Shown in pieces: positions 1 to 10,067 of a stretch of 64,000 bases of DNA. The stretch comes from Candidatus Pelagibacter sp. FZCC0015 (GTDB lineage Bacteria > Pseudomonadota > Alphaproteobacteria > Pelagibacterales > Pelagibacteraceae), in NCBI RefSeq assembly GCF_007833635.1, contig NZ_CP031125.1, positions 620,001-684,000 on the forward strand, written 5' to 3'. A program made the translations under genes and the position numbers. Below the pieces are notes generated by a model. The model searched no databases and was not told the DNA's origin. It was given only the letters and a program-made list of their open reading frames with translations. Each line of letters begins with the position of its first letter. Position 1 is the first letter of the stretch.

Positions 1-1
1 A

Positions 2-253
2 AGAGCAAAACTTTATTATCTAAGAGACAGAACCGGTAAATCAGCAAGGATTGCAGAAAAAATTAGAAAAAAAATTGGTATTGATATCGAGGCAAAACCA
101 GAAACAGTTACAGAGGAAAATGTAGCTCCCACAGTTGAAGCAACTAAAGAAGAGGCTCCTAAAGCAGAAGCAGCACCTAAAGAAGAGGCGGCTCTAGCAG
201 CAGAGGCTCCTAAAGAAGAACAAAAATCAGAAAGCTCTACAGAAAAAAAATAA
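2..253 (+). CDS. rplS: 50S ribosomal protein L19, C-terminal part (5' end outside window)
   Basis: The open frame entering from the left edge reads [17 protein letters not shown], the conserved C-terminal end of ribosomal protein L19, a large-subunit protein at the interface with the 30S subunit. After this core the frame continues for about 60 residues as a low-complexity tail rich in Ala, Glu, Lys and Pro, with repeated [13 protein letters not shown] units, and stops at 253. Bacterial L19 normally ends soon after the RIAE segment, so the tail is an extension. leuC follows after 11 bases. Identity is clear although only 83 codons are visible; the role of the tail is unknown. Confidence 0.93.
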   Translation, partial: RAKLYYLRDRTGKSARIAEKIRKKIGIDIEAKPETVTEENVAPTVEATKEEAPKAEAAPKEEAALAAEAPKEEQKSESSTEKK

Positions 254-264
254 TTTTTTTTTCA

Positions 265-1668
265 ATGTCTACAACATTATACGATAAAATTTGGAACGAT
301 CATCTAGTTGATCAACAAGATGATGGCACATCTTTACTTTTTGTAGATAGACATTTGATTCATGAGGTGACAAGCCCCCAAGCTTTTGAAGGATTAAGAA
401 ATTCTAATAGAAAAGTTAGGCACCCAAATTTAACTTTAGCAGTTGCAGATCATAATGTTCCAACAACTGACAGATCAAAAGGTATTTCAGATGAAGAGTC
501 AAAAATTCAAGTAGATACTTTAGAGGCAAATTGTAAAGAATTCGGTGTTCAGTTATTTGGTATGGATGATAAGAGGCAAGGTATCGTTCATATTATAGGA
601 CCTGAACAAGGTTTTACTCAACCAGGCACAGTTATTGTTTGTGGAGACAGCCATACAGCAACACACGGAGCATTTGGTGCTTTAGCATTTGGAATAGGAA
701 CATCAGAGGTTGAGCATGTTTTGGCAACTCAAACTTTAGTTCAGAAGAAAGCTAAAAATTTTAGAATCAATGTTAATGGTGAACTTCCTTTAGGAGTTAC
801 TTCTAAAGATGTAATACTTCAAATAATTGGAAAAATAGGTACAGCAGGTGGTACAGGATCTGTTGTGGAATATGCTGGAGATTTAATAAGATCTTTAAGT
901 GTTGAACAAAGAATGACTATTTGCAATATGACAATTGAAGGTGGTGCAAGAGCAGGGTTAATTGCACCAGATGAAAAAATTTTTGAATATTTAAAAGGAA
1001 AACCAATGTCTCCAAAAGATGAAAATTGGGATAAAGCTTTGAACTATTGGGAAACTTTAAAAACAGACGCTGATGCTAGTTTTGATAAAGAAATTAGCCT
1101 TAATGCAAATGAAATTTTACCCATGATTACATGGGGTACGTCACCACAAGACGTAATAACAATTGATGGAAAAGTTCCAAATCCAAATAATGAGACCGAT
1201 GAAGATAAAAAAAATTCAATTGAAAGAGCTTTAAAGTATATGGGTCTAAAACCTGACATGGCAGCCACAGATATAAAAATAGATAAAGTATTTATTGGTA
1301 GTTGTACTAATGGCAGAATAGAAGATTTGAGAGAAGCAGCAAAAATCCTAAAAAATAAAAAAGTATCATCGCATGTTAATGCTATAGTAGTTCCAGGGTC
1401 AGGCTTAGTTAAAGAACAAGCAGAGCAAGAAGGACTAGATAAAATTTTTGTTAGCTCAGGGTTTGAATGGAGAGAACCAGGTTGCTCTATGTGTTTAGCG
1501 ATGAATGCCGATAAATTAAAGCCAGAAGAAAGATGCGCCTCTACATCAAATAGAAATTTTGAGGGAAGACAAGGTAGAGGTGGTAGAACTCATCTAGTTA
1601 GTCCAGGAATGGCTGCAGCAGCTGCAATTTCAGGTAATCTAGATGATGTCAGAAAGTATCAAAATTAA
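265..1668 (+). CDS. leuC: 3-isopropylmalate dehydratase, large subunit
   Basis: This is the large subunit of isopropylmalate isomerase, which converts 2-isopropylmalate to 3-isopropylmalate in leucine synthesis as a heterodimer with LeuD. The 467 residues match the usual length. The three cysteines that bind the catalytic [4Fe-4S] cluster are visible in IGSCTNGR (near residue 347) and GCSMCLAMN (near 407 and 410). [19 protein letters not shown] is the aconitase-family substrate region. The ATG lies 11 bases after rplS, and leuD begins immediately after the stop codon, so the subunits are probably co-translated. Confidence 0.97.
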   Translation: MSTTLYDKIWNDHLVDQQDDGTSLLFVDRHLIHEVTSPQAFEGLRNSNRKVRHPNLTLAVADHNVPTTDRSKGISDEESKIQVDTLEANCKEFGVQLFGMDDKRQGIVHIIGPEQGFTQPGTVIVCGDSHTATHGAFGALAFGIGTSEVEHVLATQTLVQKKAKNFRINVNGELPLGVTSKDVILQIIGKIGTAGGTGSVVEYAGDLIRSLSVEQRMTICNMTIEGGARAGLIAPDEKIFEYLKGKPMSPKDENWDKALNYWETLKTDADASFDKEISLNANEILPMITWGTSPQDVITIDGKVPNPNNETDEDKKNSIERALKYMGLKPDMAATDIKIDKVFIGSCTNGRIEDLREAAKILKNKKVSSHVNAIVVPGSGLVKEQAEQEGLDKIFVSSGFEWREPGCSMCLAMNADKLKPEERCASTSNRNFEGRQGRGGRTHLVSPGMAAAAAISGNLDDVRKYQN

Positions 1669-2274
1669 ATGCAAAAGTTTAATAAATTAAAAAGTATCCC
1701 AGCTTATTTACCAATTGTAAATATTGATACAGATATGATAATTCCAAAACAGTTTTTAAAAACTATCAAAAGAACTGGTCTTGGAAAAAATTTGTTTTTT
1801 GAAATGAGATATGATGATCAAGGCAAAGAAATAAATGATTTTGTGTTAAACAAAGATCCATTTAATCAATCTAAAATTTTAATTGCTGGAAAAAACTTTG
1901 GATGTGGTTCATCAAGAGAACATGCTCCTTGGGCTTTATTAGATTTTGGAATTACTTGTGTAATTAGTTCAAGTTATGCAGATATTTTTTTTAGTAATTG
2001 TTTTAAAAATGGAATTTTGCCTATAATCCTTGAAGAAGAAAAAATCAAAGAGCTATCTGAATACGCAAATAGACAAGAAGAAATTTCTATTGATTTGCAA
2101 GAGGAAAAAATAGTTTATGGAAATAATGAGCTAAAATTTGAAGTTGATCCATTTAAGAAAAAATGTTTGTTAGAAGGGCTTGATGATATCGCTTTATCAC
2201 TAAAAAAATCAGAAAAAATAGAGAAATTTGAAAAAAATTTAAAAAACGAAAAGCCTTGGGTATTTAATGATTAA
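1669..2274 (+). CDS. leuD: 3-isopropylmalate dehydratase, small subunit
   Basis: This is the small (swivel-domain) subunit of isopropylmalate isomerase, partner of the LeuC encoded directly upstream. The 201 residues are the family length. [13 protein letters not shown] near residue 20 and [13 protein letters not shown] near residue 80 are the substrate-contacting family motifs. The start codon abuts the leuC stop, and the 3' end overlaps the leuB start by 8 bases, a tight leuCDB unit. Confidence 0.97.
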   Translation: MQKFNKLKSIPAYLPIVNIDTDMIIPKQFLKTIKRTGLGKNLFFEMRYDDQGKEINDFVLNKDPFNQSKILIAGKNFGCGSSREHAPWALLDFGITCVISSSYADIFFSNCFKNGILPIILEEEKIKELSEYANRQEEISIDLQEEKIVYGNNELKFEVDPFKKKCLLEGLDDIALSLKKSEKIEKFEKNLKNEKPWVFND

Positions 2275-3373
2275 AGTAAAAAAAAGAAAAATACTTTTAC
2301 TTCCTGGTGATGGTATTGGTCCGGAGGTAATAACAGAGGTAAAAAAAATTATTAACTGGTTTAATGATAAAAAATCTTTAGATTTTGAAATTGATCAGGA
2401 GCTAGTTGGTGGTTGTTCTTACGATAAACATGGTACCCCAATCACTGATGAGGTTTTTTACAAAGCACTAGAAAGTGAAGTAATTATGCTTGGAGCAGTC
2501 GGTGGTCCTACATGGGATAACCTAGAATTTTCTAAAAAACCAGAAAGAGCATTATTAAAACTTAGAAAAGAATTAAAGCTTTTTGCTAACTTAAGGCCTG
2601 CAATTTGTTTTAAACAATTAGTCGATGCTTCAACCCTAAAGCCAGAAGTAGTTTCAGGACTAGATATAATGATAGTAAGAGAGTTAACGGGTGGTATATA
2701 TTTTGGTGAACCTAGAGGAATTAAGCCAATTGAAAATGGAGAAAGAAAAGGAATTAATACTCACACTTATACGACTAGTGAAATTACTAGAGTAGCTAGG
2801 ATCGCTTTTGATTTAGCTAGAAAAAGATCAAACAAGGTTACTTCGTGTGAAAAATCAAATGTGATGGAAGCAGGACAATTGTGGAAAGAAGAAGTCCAAG
2901 AACTTCATGAAAAAGAATACAAGGATGTAGAATTAAGTCATATGTTAGCAGACAATTGTGCTATGCAGCTTTTAAGAAACCCAAAACAATTTGATGTAAT
3001 TGTAACAGATAATTTGTTTGGAGATATGTTGTCAGACCAAGCTTCAATGTTAACGGGATCTTTAGGTCTTTTACCATCAGCATCTTTGGGTGCAAAAAAT
3101 AAAGATGGTGAGATGAGAGCGATGTACGAGCCTATACACGGGTCAGCTCCAGATATAGCTGGTAAAGGGATAGCAAATCCAATTGCTTCTATTTTGAGCT
3201 TTGCTATGGCACTGAGGTATTCTTTAGATCTTGATAAAGAAGCAGATATTTTAGAAAAAGCAGTTCAAGATGTTTTAAATGATGGGTTAAGAACTAAAGA
3301 TATAATGTCAGAAGGCATGAAAGAAACTTCCACTTCAGCAATGGGTGATGCGATAATTTCAAAATTGCAATAA
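2267..3373 (+). CDS. leuB: 3-isopropylmalate dehydrogenase
   Basis: LeuB catalyses NAD-dependent oxidative decarboxylation of 3-isopropylmalate to 2-ketoisocaproate, the step after LeuCD. The N-terminal [11 protein letters not shown], the [14 protein letters not shown] substrate loop around residue 140 and the metal/NAD region [16 protein letters not shown] are characteristic of the beta-decarboxylating dehydrogenase family, and RELTGG with LRPA-type spacing favours LeuB over isocitrate dehydrogenase. The length (368) is normal. leuA is not in the window. Confidence 0.97.
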   Translation: MIKVKKRKILLLPGDGIGPEVITEVKKIINWFNDKKSLDFEIDQELVGGCSYDKHGTPITDEVFYKALESEVIMLGAVGGPTWDNLEFSKKPERALLKLRKELKLFANLRPAICFKQLVDASTLKPEVVSGLDIMIVRELTGGIYFGEPRGIKPIENGERKGINTHTYTTSEITRVARIAFDLARKRSNKVTSCEKSNVMEAGQLWKEEVQELHEKEYKDVELSHMLADNCAMQLLRNPKQFDVIVTDNLFGDMLSDQASMLTGSLGLLPSASLGAKNKDGEMRAMYEPIHGSAPDIAGKGIANPIASILSFAMALRYSLDLDKEADILEKAVQDVLNDGLRTKDIMSEGMKETSTSAMGDAIISKLQ

Positions 3374-3399
3374 AACTAGAATTATTCTAAGCTTTAAAT

Positions 3400-5163
3400 A
3401 TGCCAAGTTACACCGCACCAGTAAAAGATATGATGTTTCTCTTTGAAAAATTAAGAGACAATAAAAACTATAATGAGCTTGAAAAATATAATGAGGTGAG
3501 TGCAGATCTTGTTAAAGATATTTTAGAAGAAGCAGCTAAAATAAATCAAAATTTAATTTTACCTCTTGCTAAAGCAGGTGATGAAAATCCAGCAATATTA
3601 GAAAATGGTGTTGTCAGAACACCACCGGGTTACAAAGAAGCATATCAGAAATACATTGAAGATGGTTGGACGTCATTATCTTGTGACCCCAAATATGGAG
3701 GCCAAGGAATGCCAAAAACAGTAAGTGCGTTCTTTGATGAAATGCTTTCCTCAGCCAGTTTGTCATTTAAATTATATAGTGAACTTAGTATTGGTGCCTA
3801 CAATTGTATTAATCATCATGCTTCAGATGAAATTAAAGATAAATATTTACCAAAAATCGTCGAAGGTAAATGGAGTGGCACTATGTGTTTAACAGAACCA
3901 GTCTGTGGTACAGACTTAGGTTTGTTAAAAACCAAAGCCGTCAAACAATCTGATGATACCTATAAAATTAGTGGTCAAAAGATTTTTATAACTTCTGGTG
4001 ATCATGACTTAACTGAAAATATTATTCATTTAGTTTTAGCAAGATCAACAGACTCTCCTGCGGGCACTAAAGGAATTAGTTTATTTTTAGTTCCAAAATT
4101 TATTGTAAATAAAGATGGTAGTGTTGGTCAAAGAAATGGAATTTCAACAGGATCTATTGAAAGCAAAATGGGAATTAAGGGTTCAGCAACATGTGTTTTA
4201 AATTTTGATGAAGCAACTGGTTATATGATTGGTAACAAAGACAAAGGTCTTAGTGCCATGTTTACCATGATGAACCTTGAGAGAATAGTGGTAGGCATTC
4301 AAGGTTTAGGAATTTCTGAAATTGCGTATCAAAACTCACTTGCTTATGCAAAAGAGAGAAAGCAAGGAAAAACAAATAATTCAAAATCTACAAATGGTGC
4401 AGACTTTATAATTGATCATGCGGATATTAGAAGATCTTTACTAAATATGAAGTCAATTATTGAGGGAGAAAGAGCATTATGTTTTTGGTTATCACAACAA
4501 ACTGAGGTGAGTCTTTATCATCCTGATGAAAAGATTAAACAAGAAGCTTTGGATTATGTTTCATTGATGACACCAGTTGTTAAGTCATTATTTACAGATT
4601 TAGCTATGGAAATTACGAACGACGCGATGCAAATACATGGTGGATATGGGTACACTAAAGACCAAGGAATAGAGCAATTATATAGAGATAATCGTATTAC
4701 CCCAATCTATGAAGGAACAAATTCTGTTCAGGCAGCAGATTTAGTATTTAGAAAATTATCAAATAAAAATGGCGATGTTATCAATAAGTTTTTAGATATG
4801 ATTAAATCTGAATGTGATAGTAAAAATGAAAAAGTAAATACATTTTCAAAAGAATTAAATCATTATTTAGATATTTTATCTAAGTTTACCGACTGGATTA
4901 AGGATAAACATAAAATCGAAAAAGACGATGTTAGTGCTGCAGCAAATGATTATTTAAGAAGTCTGGGATATGTTTCAATTGCTTATGCTTGGATCAAAAT
5001 TTTAGATGTAAGTTTTAGTGATTTTGAAAAAAATAAGGAATTTTATAGTGATAAAATAAATACAGCAAAATTTTATTTTGATAAGGTATTGCCAAGAGCT
5101 GAGTATCATTACAAATCCGCTATTTCTGGAAGTTCTAATATAATGAATTTTAAGTTTAATTAA
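3400..5163 (+). CDS. dmdC: Acyl-CoA dehydrogenase, probable 3-methylmercaptopropionyl-CoA dehydrogenase
   Basis: This long acyl-CoA dehydrogenase (587 residues, about 200 longer than short-chain types) has the size and motifs of DmdC, which oxidises methylmercaptopropionyl-CoA to methylthioacryloyl-CoA in DMSP demethylation. FAD and substrate motifs are visible: MCLTEPVCGTDLG near 165, IFITSGDHDL, and MQIHGGYGYTKDQGIEQLYRD. The likely catalytic glutamate is in IYEGTNSVQA near residue 438. The DmdC assignment depends on context: an acyl-CoA ligase starts 2 bases downstream and dmdA is two genes further on. A general fatty acyl-CoA dehydrogenase is the alternative. The 26-base gap after leuB shows no convincing promoter. 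Confidence 0.85.
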   Translation: MPSYTAPVKDMMFLFEKLRDNKNYNELEKYNEVSADLVKDILEEAAKINQNLILPLAKAGDENPAILENGVVRTPPGYKEAYQKYIEDGWTSLSCDPKYGGQGMPKTVSAFFDEMLSSASLSFKLYSELSIGAYNCINHHASDEIKDKYLPKIVEGKWSGTMCLTEPVCGTDLGLLKTKAVKQSDDTYKISGQKIFITSGDHDLTENIIHLVLARSTDSPAGTKGISLFLVPKFIVNKDGSVGQRNGISTGSIESKMGIKGSATCVLNFDEATGYMIGNKDKGLSAMFTMMNLERIVVGIQGLGISEIAYQNSLAYAKERKQGKTNNSKSTNGADFIIDHADIRRSLLNMKSIIEGERALCFWLSQQTEVSLYHPDEKIKQEALDYVSLMTPVVKSLFTDLAMEITNDAMQIHGGYGYTKDQGIEQLYRDNRITPIYEGTNSVQAADLVFRKLSNKNGDVINKFLDMIKSECDSKNEKVNTFSKELNHYLDILSKFTDWIKDKHKIEKDDVSAAANDYLRSLGYVSIAYAWIKILDVSFSDFEKNKEFYSDKINTAKFYFDKVLPRAEYHYKSAISGSSNIMNFKFN

Positions 5164-5165
5164 TA

Positions 5166-6782
5166 ATGAATCATTACGAGACAAATTTAGATAAAAATAA
5201 AGCTAATTACGTACCACTTACTCCATTAACGTTTCTTAAAAGAGCAAGGGAAATTTATCCAAATTATGAAGCTATAATTTATGAAGATAGGAAATATACT
5301 TGGGAGGAAGTTTACAAAAGAGCTGTAAAATTTGCTAGCGCACTGTCAAAAATTGGAATTAAAAAAGGAGATACAGTTTCGTTTTTGGCCTTCAATACAC
5401 CTGAGATTTTCGAAGGACATTACTCAGTACCTATGGCAGGTGCAGTATTGAATACAATTAATATAAGACTAGATGCAAATACAATTTCATATATTTTAGA
5501 TCACAGCGATGCAAAGGTGCTAGTAGTTGATAGACAATTGCATGTAGAAGTTAAGAAAGCATTAAAAACTTTAAATAAGAAAATTACAATAATTGATATA
5601 GATGATAAAAATGCAGATCAATCGAAATCAGAAAAAATTGGCGATTTAGAATATGAAAGTTTTTTAAATACAGGTGATGAAAATTACGATTGGCAAATGC
5701 CAGAGGATGAATGGCAAGCAATATCATTAAGCTATACGTCAGGTACTACAGGAAATCCCAAAGGAGTAGTTTATCATCATAGAGGTGCATATTTAATGTC
5801 TACAGGAAGTTCTGTAGCTTGGAACATGCCAAATAGATTAAATTTTTTAACAGTGGTTCCAATGTTTCATTGTAATGGTTGGTGTTATCCATGGACAGTT
5901 CCGATGTTAAATGGAAGGACAATTTGTTTAAGAAATATTGATATTAAAAAAATTTTTCAATTAATTGAAAAATATGAAGTAACCCATTTTGGTGGTGCAC
6001 CAATTGTATTAAATATGATTACCGGAGCACCAGAAAGCGACAAAAAAAAATTAAAACAAAAAGTTTATGTCTTAACGGCTGGAGCACCTCCACCAAGTAT
6101 AATTTTCAAAAAAATGAAAGCATTAGGTTTTGAAGTTATGCATGTTTACGGTTTAACAGAAACTTATGGACATGTTACCCAGTGCGCTTGGAATGATGAG
6201 TGGAACAATTTTGATGAAGAAAAACAAAATGAAATTAAAGCTAGGCAAGGTGTGAGATATCCAAATACTGAAGGTGTAACTGTTTTGGATCCAGATACTA
6301 TGAAAGAAGTTCCTAAAGATGGAAAAACAATTGGTGAAATTATGATTAGAGGAAATGTAGTAATGAAAGGTTACTTTAAAGACAAAGATGCTACCGATAA
6401 AGCTATGAAGGATGGGTGGTTTCATAGTGGTGATCTAGCCGTGATGCATCCTGATGGCTATGTAAAAATACAAGATAGATCAAAAGATATAATTATTTCT
6501 GGAGGAGAAAATATTTCCTCAATTGAAATAGAAAATACACTTTCTAAACATCCATCAGTTTCTATTGCTGCAGTTGTTGCTAAACCAGATGAAAAATGGG
6601 GCGAAGTTCCTTGCGCATTTATTGAAATGGTTAAAGATAAACCGGTATCTGAAAAAGAATTAATTGATTTTTGTAAGGAGACTTTAGCAGGATTTAAAGT
6701 TCCTAAAAAGGTTGTGTTCTGTGATTTGCCAAAAACTTCAACAGGAAAAATACAAAAATTTGAATTGAGAAAACAAGTTTAG
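5166..6782 (+). CDS. dmdB: Acyl-CoA ligase, probable methylmercaptopropionate-CoA ligase
   Basis: This is an AMP-forming acyl-CoA synthetase of 538 residues. Motifs appear in order: P-loop-like SYTSGTTGNPKGVVYHH near 190; MHVYGLTETYGH near 325; GWFHSGDLAV near 415; DRSKDIIISGGENISS near 433; and the C-terminal catalytic lysine in KTSTGKIQKFELR near 527. In the DMSP demethylation pathway DmdB activates methylmercaptopropionate with ATP and CoA. Position between dmdC and dmdA makes that the most likely substrate. The family also contains short- and medium-chain fatty acid ligases, so the specificity is inferred. The gene starts 2 bases after dmdC stops. Confidence 0.87.
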   Translation: MNHYETNLDKNKANYVPLTPLTFLKRAREIYPNYEAIIYEDRKYTWEEVYKRAVKFASALSKIGIKKGDTVSFLAFNTPEIFEGHYSVPMAGAVLNTINIRLDANTISYILDHSDAKVLVVDRQLHVEVKKALKTLNKKITIIDIDDKNADQSKSEKIGDLEYESFLNTGDENYDWQMPEDEWQAISLSYTSGTTGNPKGVVYHHRGAYLMSTGSSVAWNMPNRLNFLTVVPMFHCNGWCYPWTVPMLNGRTICLRNIDIKKIFQLIEKYEVTHFGGAPIVLNMITGAPESDKKKLKQKVYVLTAGAPPPSIIFKKMKALGFEVMHVYGLTETYGHVTQCAWNDEWNNFDEEKQNEIKARQGVRYPNTEGVTVLDPDTMKEVPKDGKTIGEIMIRGNVVMKGYFKDKDATDKAMKDGWFHSGDLAVMHPDGYVKIQDRSKDIIISGGENISSIEIENTLSKHPSVSIAAVVAKPDEKWGEVPCAFIEMVKDKPVSEKELIDFCKETLAGFKVPKKVVFCDLPKTSTGKIQKFELRKQV

Positions 6783-6789
6783 GTAATTT

Positions 6790-7566
6790 TTGAATTTTCA
6801 ATTAGAAAATAAAAATGTTTATGCTTCTGATGCAGGACAGGGCATTGATCAAAATAAAGATACAATAGTATTTCTTCATGGGAGCGGTCTTTCTCATATT
6901 GTTTGGTCTCTAACAGAACAATTTTTTTCAAATAATAATTTTAATGTTTTATCTATTGATTTGCCTGGGCATGGTAATTCCGATGGTCCTTGCTTAGATA
7001 GTATTGAAAAAATAGCTGATTGGTTAGAACGGGTTTTTAACGAACTAAATCTAAATAATTTAATTTTAATTGGTCATTCCCAAGGTTGCTTGGAGATACT
7101 TGAATATGCTCACAAATATAAAGATAGATTAAAAAAGTTAGTCTTTATTGGAGGCTCAAATAAAATGCCAGTACATCCAGATTTAATTGATCTAGCAAAA
7201 AATGGGGACTCCGATGCAGTTAAATTAATGATGAAGTGGGGTTATGAAGGTTCAAAAAGATTTATTGGAGGTAACCCAGTAGAAAAAATAATACAATCAC
7301 CTCGAGATATAAGAGACATACTGGCGGTAGACCTTGTAGCATGTAACAATTACAAAAATGGTTCTGATGCTGCTAAATTAATACAATTCCCATCAATGTT
7401 TATTTTTGGCTCTTTAGATAAGATGGTAAATCTAGAAGCTGGAAAAAAATTTTCTAGTCTAATTAATAATTCATCTACACATATAATAGAGGGTTGTGGA
7501 CATATGATTATGATTGAAAAAGCATTTGAAATGAGAGACAAAGTTTTAGAATTTTTGAAAAAATGA
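6790..7566 (+). CDS. Alpha/beta-hydrolase in the DMSP cluster, substrate unknown
   Basis: This is a 258-residue alpha/beta-hydrolase fold protein. FLHGSGLSH near 28 is the oxyanion-hole loop, LIGHSQGC gives the nucleophile Ser97, [10 protein letters not shown] holds the probable acid near 214, and [10 protein letters not shown] the histidine near 238, so the triad appears intact. No signal peptide is visible. The start is a TTG preceded by AGGTAA, and no in-frame ATG lies near the N-terminus. The stop overlaps the dmdA start (ATGA), so it is translationally linked to dmdA. No family function can be read from sequence; a thioesterase or lactone/ester hydrolase role in the dmd pathway is only a hypothesis. 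Confidence 0.85.
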   Translation: MNFQLENKNVYASDAGQGIDQNKDTIVFLHGSGLSHIVWSLTEQFFSNNNFNVLSIDLPGHGNSDGPCLDSIEKIADWLERVFNELNLNNLILIGHSQGCLEILEYAHKYKDRLKKLVFIGGSNKMPVHPDLIDLAKNGDSDAVKLMMKWGYEGSKRFIGGNPVEKIIQSPRDIRDILAVDLVACNNYKNGSDAAKLIQFPSMFIFGSLDKMVNLEAGKKFSSLINNSSTHIIEGCGHMIMIEKAFEMRDKVLEFLKK

Positions 7567-8672
7567 AAAACTTTTTAATCGCAAAATCAAGAAGACTTAG
7601 AAGTACTCCATATACTTCTCGAATTGAGGAACAGGGTGTTACAGCTTATACAATTTATAACCATATGTTGCTTCCAGCTGCCTTTGGTTCAATTGAAGAA
7701 TCTTATCATCATTTAAAAGAGCATGTTCAGATCTGGGATGTAGCAGCTGAAAGACAGGTAGAAATTTCAGGAAAAGATTCTGCAAAACTAGTTCAGTTGA
7801 TGACTTGTAGAGATTTATCAAAATCTAAAGATGGAAGATGTTATTATTGTCCGATTATAGATGATAATGCTGGTTTAATTAATGATCCAGTTGTTTTAAG
7901 AATTAACGAAAATAAATGGTGGATTTCTATTGCAGATACGGACGTAATATTATTTGCAAAAGGATTAGCAATTGGAAATAAATTTGATGTTGAAATCACA
8001 GAGCCAAAAGTTGATATCATGGCTGTACAAGGTCCAAAATCATTTAAATTGATGGAAAAAATATTTGGAGAACAGATCACAAAATTAAAATTTTTTGGTT
8101 TTGATTATTTTGAATTTGGAGGTGCAAAACACCTTATCGCACAATCTGGATGGTCTAAACAAGGAGGCTATGAAGTATATGTTCAAAATACAGAAGCTGG
8201 CTTAAAACTGTATGATCATTTATTTGAAATTGGAAAAGAATTTAATGTTAAACCAGGATGTCCTAATTTGATTGAAAGAATAGAAAGTGGACTGTTATCT
8301 CATGGTAATGATATGGATAATGGAGATAATCCTTATGAATGTGGTTTCGATAAATATATCAACATAGATAGTGATGTTATCTTTTTAGGAAAAGAAAAAT
8401 TGAAGACAATTAAATCTGAAGGAATAAATAAAAAATTAATGGGAGTTAAATTTGATATAGAGAAAATAAGTTTAACAGGATCTTTAGATCTTACTGATGA
8501 TCAGAACAACATCGTTGGAGAATTACGGTCAGCATGCTATTCACCACATTTTAAAAAAGTGATTGGTATTGCCATGATGAAAAAATCACATTGGAATGTA
8601 GACCAGAAGGTAAAAGCAAGCATAAATAGTGATATTTGTAGTGGTAAAGTTTGCGATTTACCTTTTATTTAG
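7563..8672 (+). CDS. dmdA: DMSP demethylase (dimethylsulfoniopropionate:tetrahydrofolate methyltransferase)
   Basis: DmdA transfers a methyl group from DMSP to tetrahydrofolate, giving methylmercaptopropionate and 5-methyl-THF. The 369 residues have the GcvT fold, but motifs follow DmdA rather than glycine-cleavage T protein: N-terminal [44 protein letters not shown], and [13 protein letters not shown] (W197, E204, Y206) where GcvT has a GYTGE-type motif; later [11 protein letters not shown]. From memory, 369 residues is also the length of the Pelagibacter ubique enzyme. It overlaps the hydrolase gene by 4 bases and sits with dmdB/dmdC homologues. No dmdD-like crotonase is in the window. Confidence 0.93.
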   Translation: MKNFLIAKSRRLRSTPYTSRIEEQGVTAYTIYNHMLLPAAFGSIEESYHHLKEHVQIWDVAAERQVEISGKDSAKLVQLMTCRDLSKSKDGRCYYCPIIDDNAGLINDPVVLRINENKWWISIADTDVILFAKGLAIGNKFDVEITEPKVDIMAVQGPKSFKLMEKIFGEQITKLKFFGFDYFEFGGAKHLIAQSGWSKQGGYEVYVQNTEAGLKLYDHLFEIGKEFNVKPGCPNLIERIESGLLSHGNDMDNGDNPYECGFDKYINIDSDVIFLGKEKLKTIKSEGINKKLMGVKFDIEKISLTGSLDLTDDQNNIVGELRSACYSPHFKKVIGIAMMKKSHWNVDQKVKASINSDICSGKVCDLPFI

Positions 8673-8687
8673 TATAACAGCTTTAAA

Positions 8688-9683
8688 ATGAACATAGCTA
8701 TAGTAGGTGCAACAGGAAATGTTGGTAGAAAAACTCTTGAAGTATTTGATAAAAAAAACTTTAAGTTTGATGATCTATATTTAGTTGCCTCAGAAAAAAG
8801 TGCAGGAAAAAAAATCTCTTTTAGAAATAAAGAGTATGTTATTGAAAATTTAGAGACATATGATTTTTCAAAAGCAGATATAACTTTTTTTGCAGCTGGA
8901 GGAAAAATTGCTGAAAAATATGCAGAAAAAGCTGCCAAGCACACAATTGTAATTGATAATTCGAGTTTTTTTAGAATGGATCCAGATGTTCCATTGATCG
9001 TCCCACAAGTGAATGCAGCTGAAATTAAAAATATGAAAAAAAATATTATTGCAAATCCAAATTGTTCTACAGCACAACTTGTTATAGCACTTAAACCACT
9101 ACATAATTTATTCAAAATAAAAAGAGTTGTAGTTTCAACTTACCAATCTGTTTCGGGTGGTGGCAAAAGTCCAATGGACGAATTAATAGATCAAACTAAA
9201 CAATATTTAGATGGAAAAAAAATAGAGTCAAAAAATTTTACTAAACAAATCGCTTTTAATGTTATTCCACATATCGATGTTTTTGCCGATGATGGATATA
9301 CAAAAGAAGAATTAAAAATGACAAATGAAACAAAAAAAATATTAGATGATTCAATAGAACTTACAGCCACATGTGTAAGAATTCCTGTTTTAGTTTCTCA
9401 TTCAGAGTCTGTTAATATAGAATTTGAAAAACCATATACTTTAGAAAAAGTGAGAGATGTTTTAAGTAAAGCAGATGGTTGTGAGGTTATTGATAAAAGA
9501 GAAAATGGAGGTTATAGCACACCATTTGAAGCAGCTGGGAGTGATGAGACATATATATCTAGAATTCGAGAAGACAAAACTAAAAAAAATTCATTAAATT
9601 TGTGGATTGTATCAGATAACCTGCTTAGAGGTGCAGCACTTAATTCTGTTGAAATTGCTGAAACAATTATTAACTCAAAATAA
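8688..9683 (+). CDS. asd: Aspartate-semialdehyde dehydrogenase
   Basis: Asd reduces aspartyl phosphate to aspartate semialdehyde with NADPH, the branch-point step to lysine/diaminopimelate, threonine and methionine. The N-terminal nucleotide-binding motif is NIAIVGATGNVGRKTLEV. The catalytic cysteine is in ANPNCSTAQLV near residue 126, STYQSVSGGG follows, and the substrate-binding region is around TCVRIPVLVSHSES. The length (331) is normal. It lies 15 bases after dmdA and 3 bases before sdhC, inside a long co-directional run. Confidence 0.96.
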   Translation: MNIAIVGATGNVGRKTLEVFDKKNFKFDDLYLVASEKSAGKKISFRNKEYVIENLETYDFSKADITFFAAGGKIAEKYAEKAAKHTIVIDNSSFFRMDPDVPLIVPQVNAAEIKNMKKNIIANPNCSTAQLVIALKPLHNLFKIKRVVVSTYQSVSGGGKSPMDELIDQTKQYLDGKKIESKNFTKQIAFNVIPHIDVFADDGYTKEELKMTNETKKILDDSIELTATCVRIPVLVSHSESVNIEFEKPYTLEKVRDVLSKADGCEVIDKRENGGYSTPFEAAGSDETYISRIREDKTKKNSLNLWIVSDNLLRGAALNSVEIAETIINSK

Positions 9684-9686
9684 AAT

Positions 9687-10067
9687 ATGGAAGACAGACC
9701 TTTATCACCACACATACAGATTTATAAATGGCATATTTCTTCATTAGTATCTATTTCACATAGAATTACAGGAATAATCAATTTTTTTGCGATCACATTA
9801 ATCTGTATTTGGTTTACATTAATGCTTTTAGGAGAAAGTGATTATCAAATTATTAAAATTTTTTTAGAAACTTTTTTAGGTAAGTTTATTTTAATCGGAA
9901 TAACCTGGTCATTTAGTTTTCAAATGTTAAGTGAAGTAAGACACTTGATTATGGATTTAGGTTATGGATTTGAATTACAAACAACAAAAATTACAGGTTT
10001 GTTAGTTATTTTTGGTTCGATTGTTTTAACTATCTTAATTTATTTAATTGGTAGAGGATTAATATAA
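9687..10067 (+). CDS. sdhC: Succinate dehydrogenase cytochrome b556 subunit
   Basis: SdhC is a membrane anchor of respiratory complex II and contributes to the haem b and ubiquinone sites. The N-terminal RPLSPHIQIYK followed by SLVSISHRITGI is the family signature, including the Ser/Arg of the quinone pocket. Three hydrophobic segments are visible, and the histidine in VRHLIMDLG (near residue 87) corresponds to the conserved SdhC haem ligand. The 126 residues match the family. It overlaps sdhD by one base. Confidence 0.95.
   Translation: MEDRPLSPHIQIYKWHISSLVSISHRITGIINFFAITLICIWFTLMLLGESDYQIIKIFLETFLGKFILIGITWSFSFQMLSEVRHLIMDLGYGFELQTTKITGLLVIFGSIVLTILIYLIGRGLI

Noticed and set aside
120..250. 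Short tandem repeats resembling a repeat array
   Set aside because: The repeats are in-frame Ala/Glu/Lys/Pro codons of the rplS tail, without spacers or conserved DNA repeat, so neither CRISPR nor a non-coding repeat.
7563..8672. Aminomethyltransferase (GcvT of the glycine cleavage system)
   Set aside because: The fold is the same, but the motifs ([35 protein letters not shown]) and the dmdB/dmdC neighbours fit DMSP demethylase, and no gcvH/gcvP is present.
8669..9115. 148-codon open frame antisense to asd
   Set aside because: It lies wholly opposite a clear housekeeping gene, has no recognisable domain and no ribosome-binding site; long antisense frames are common opposite A/T-rich genes.
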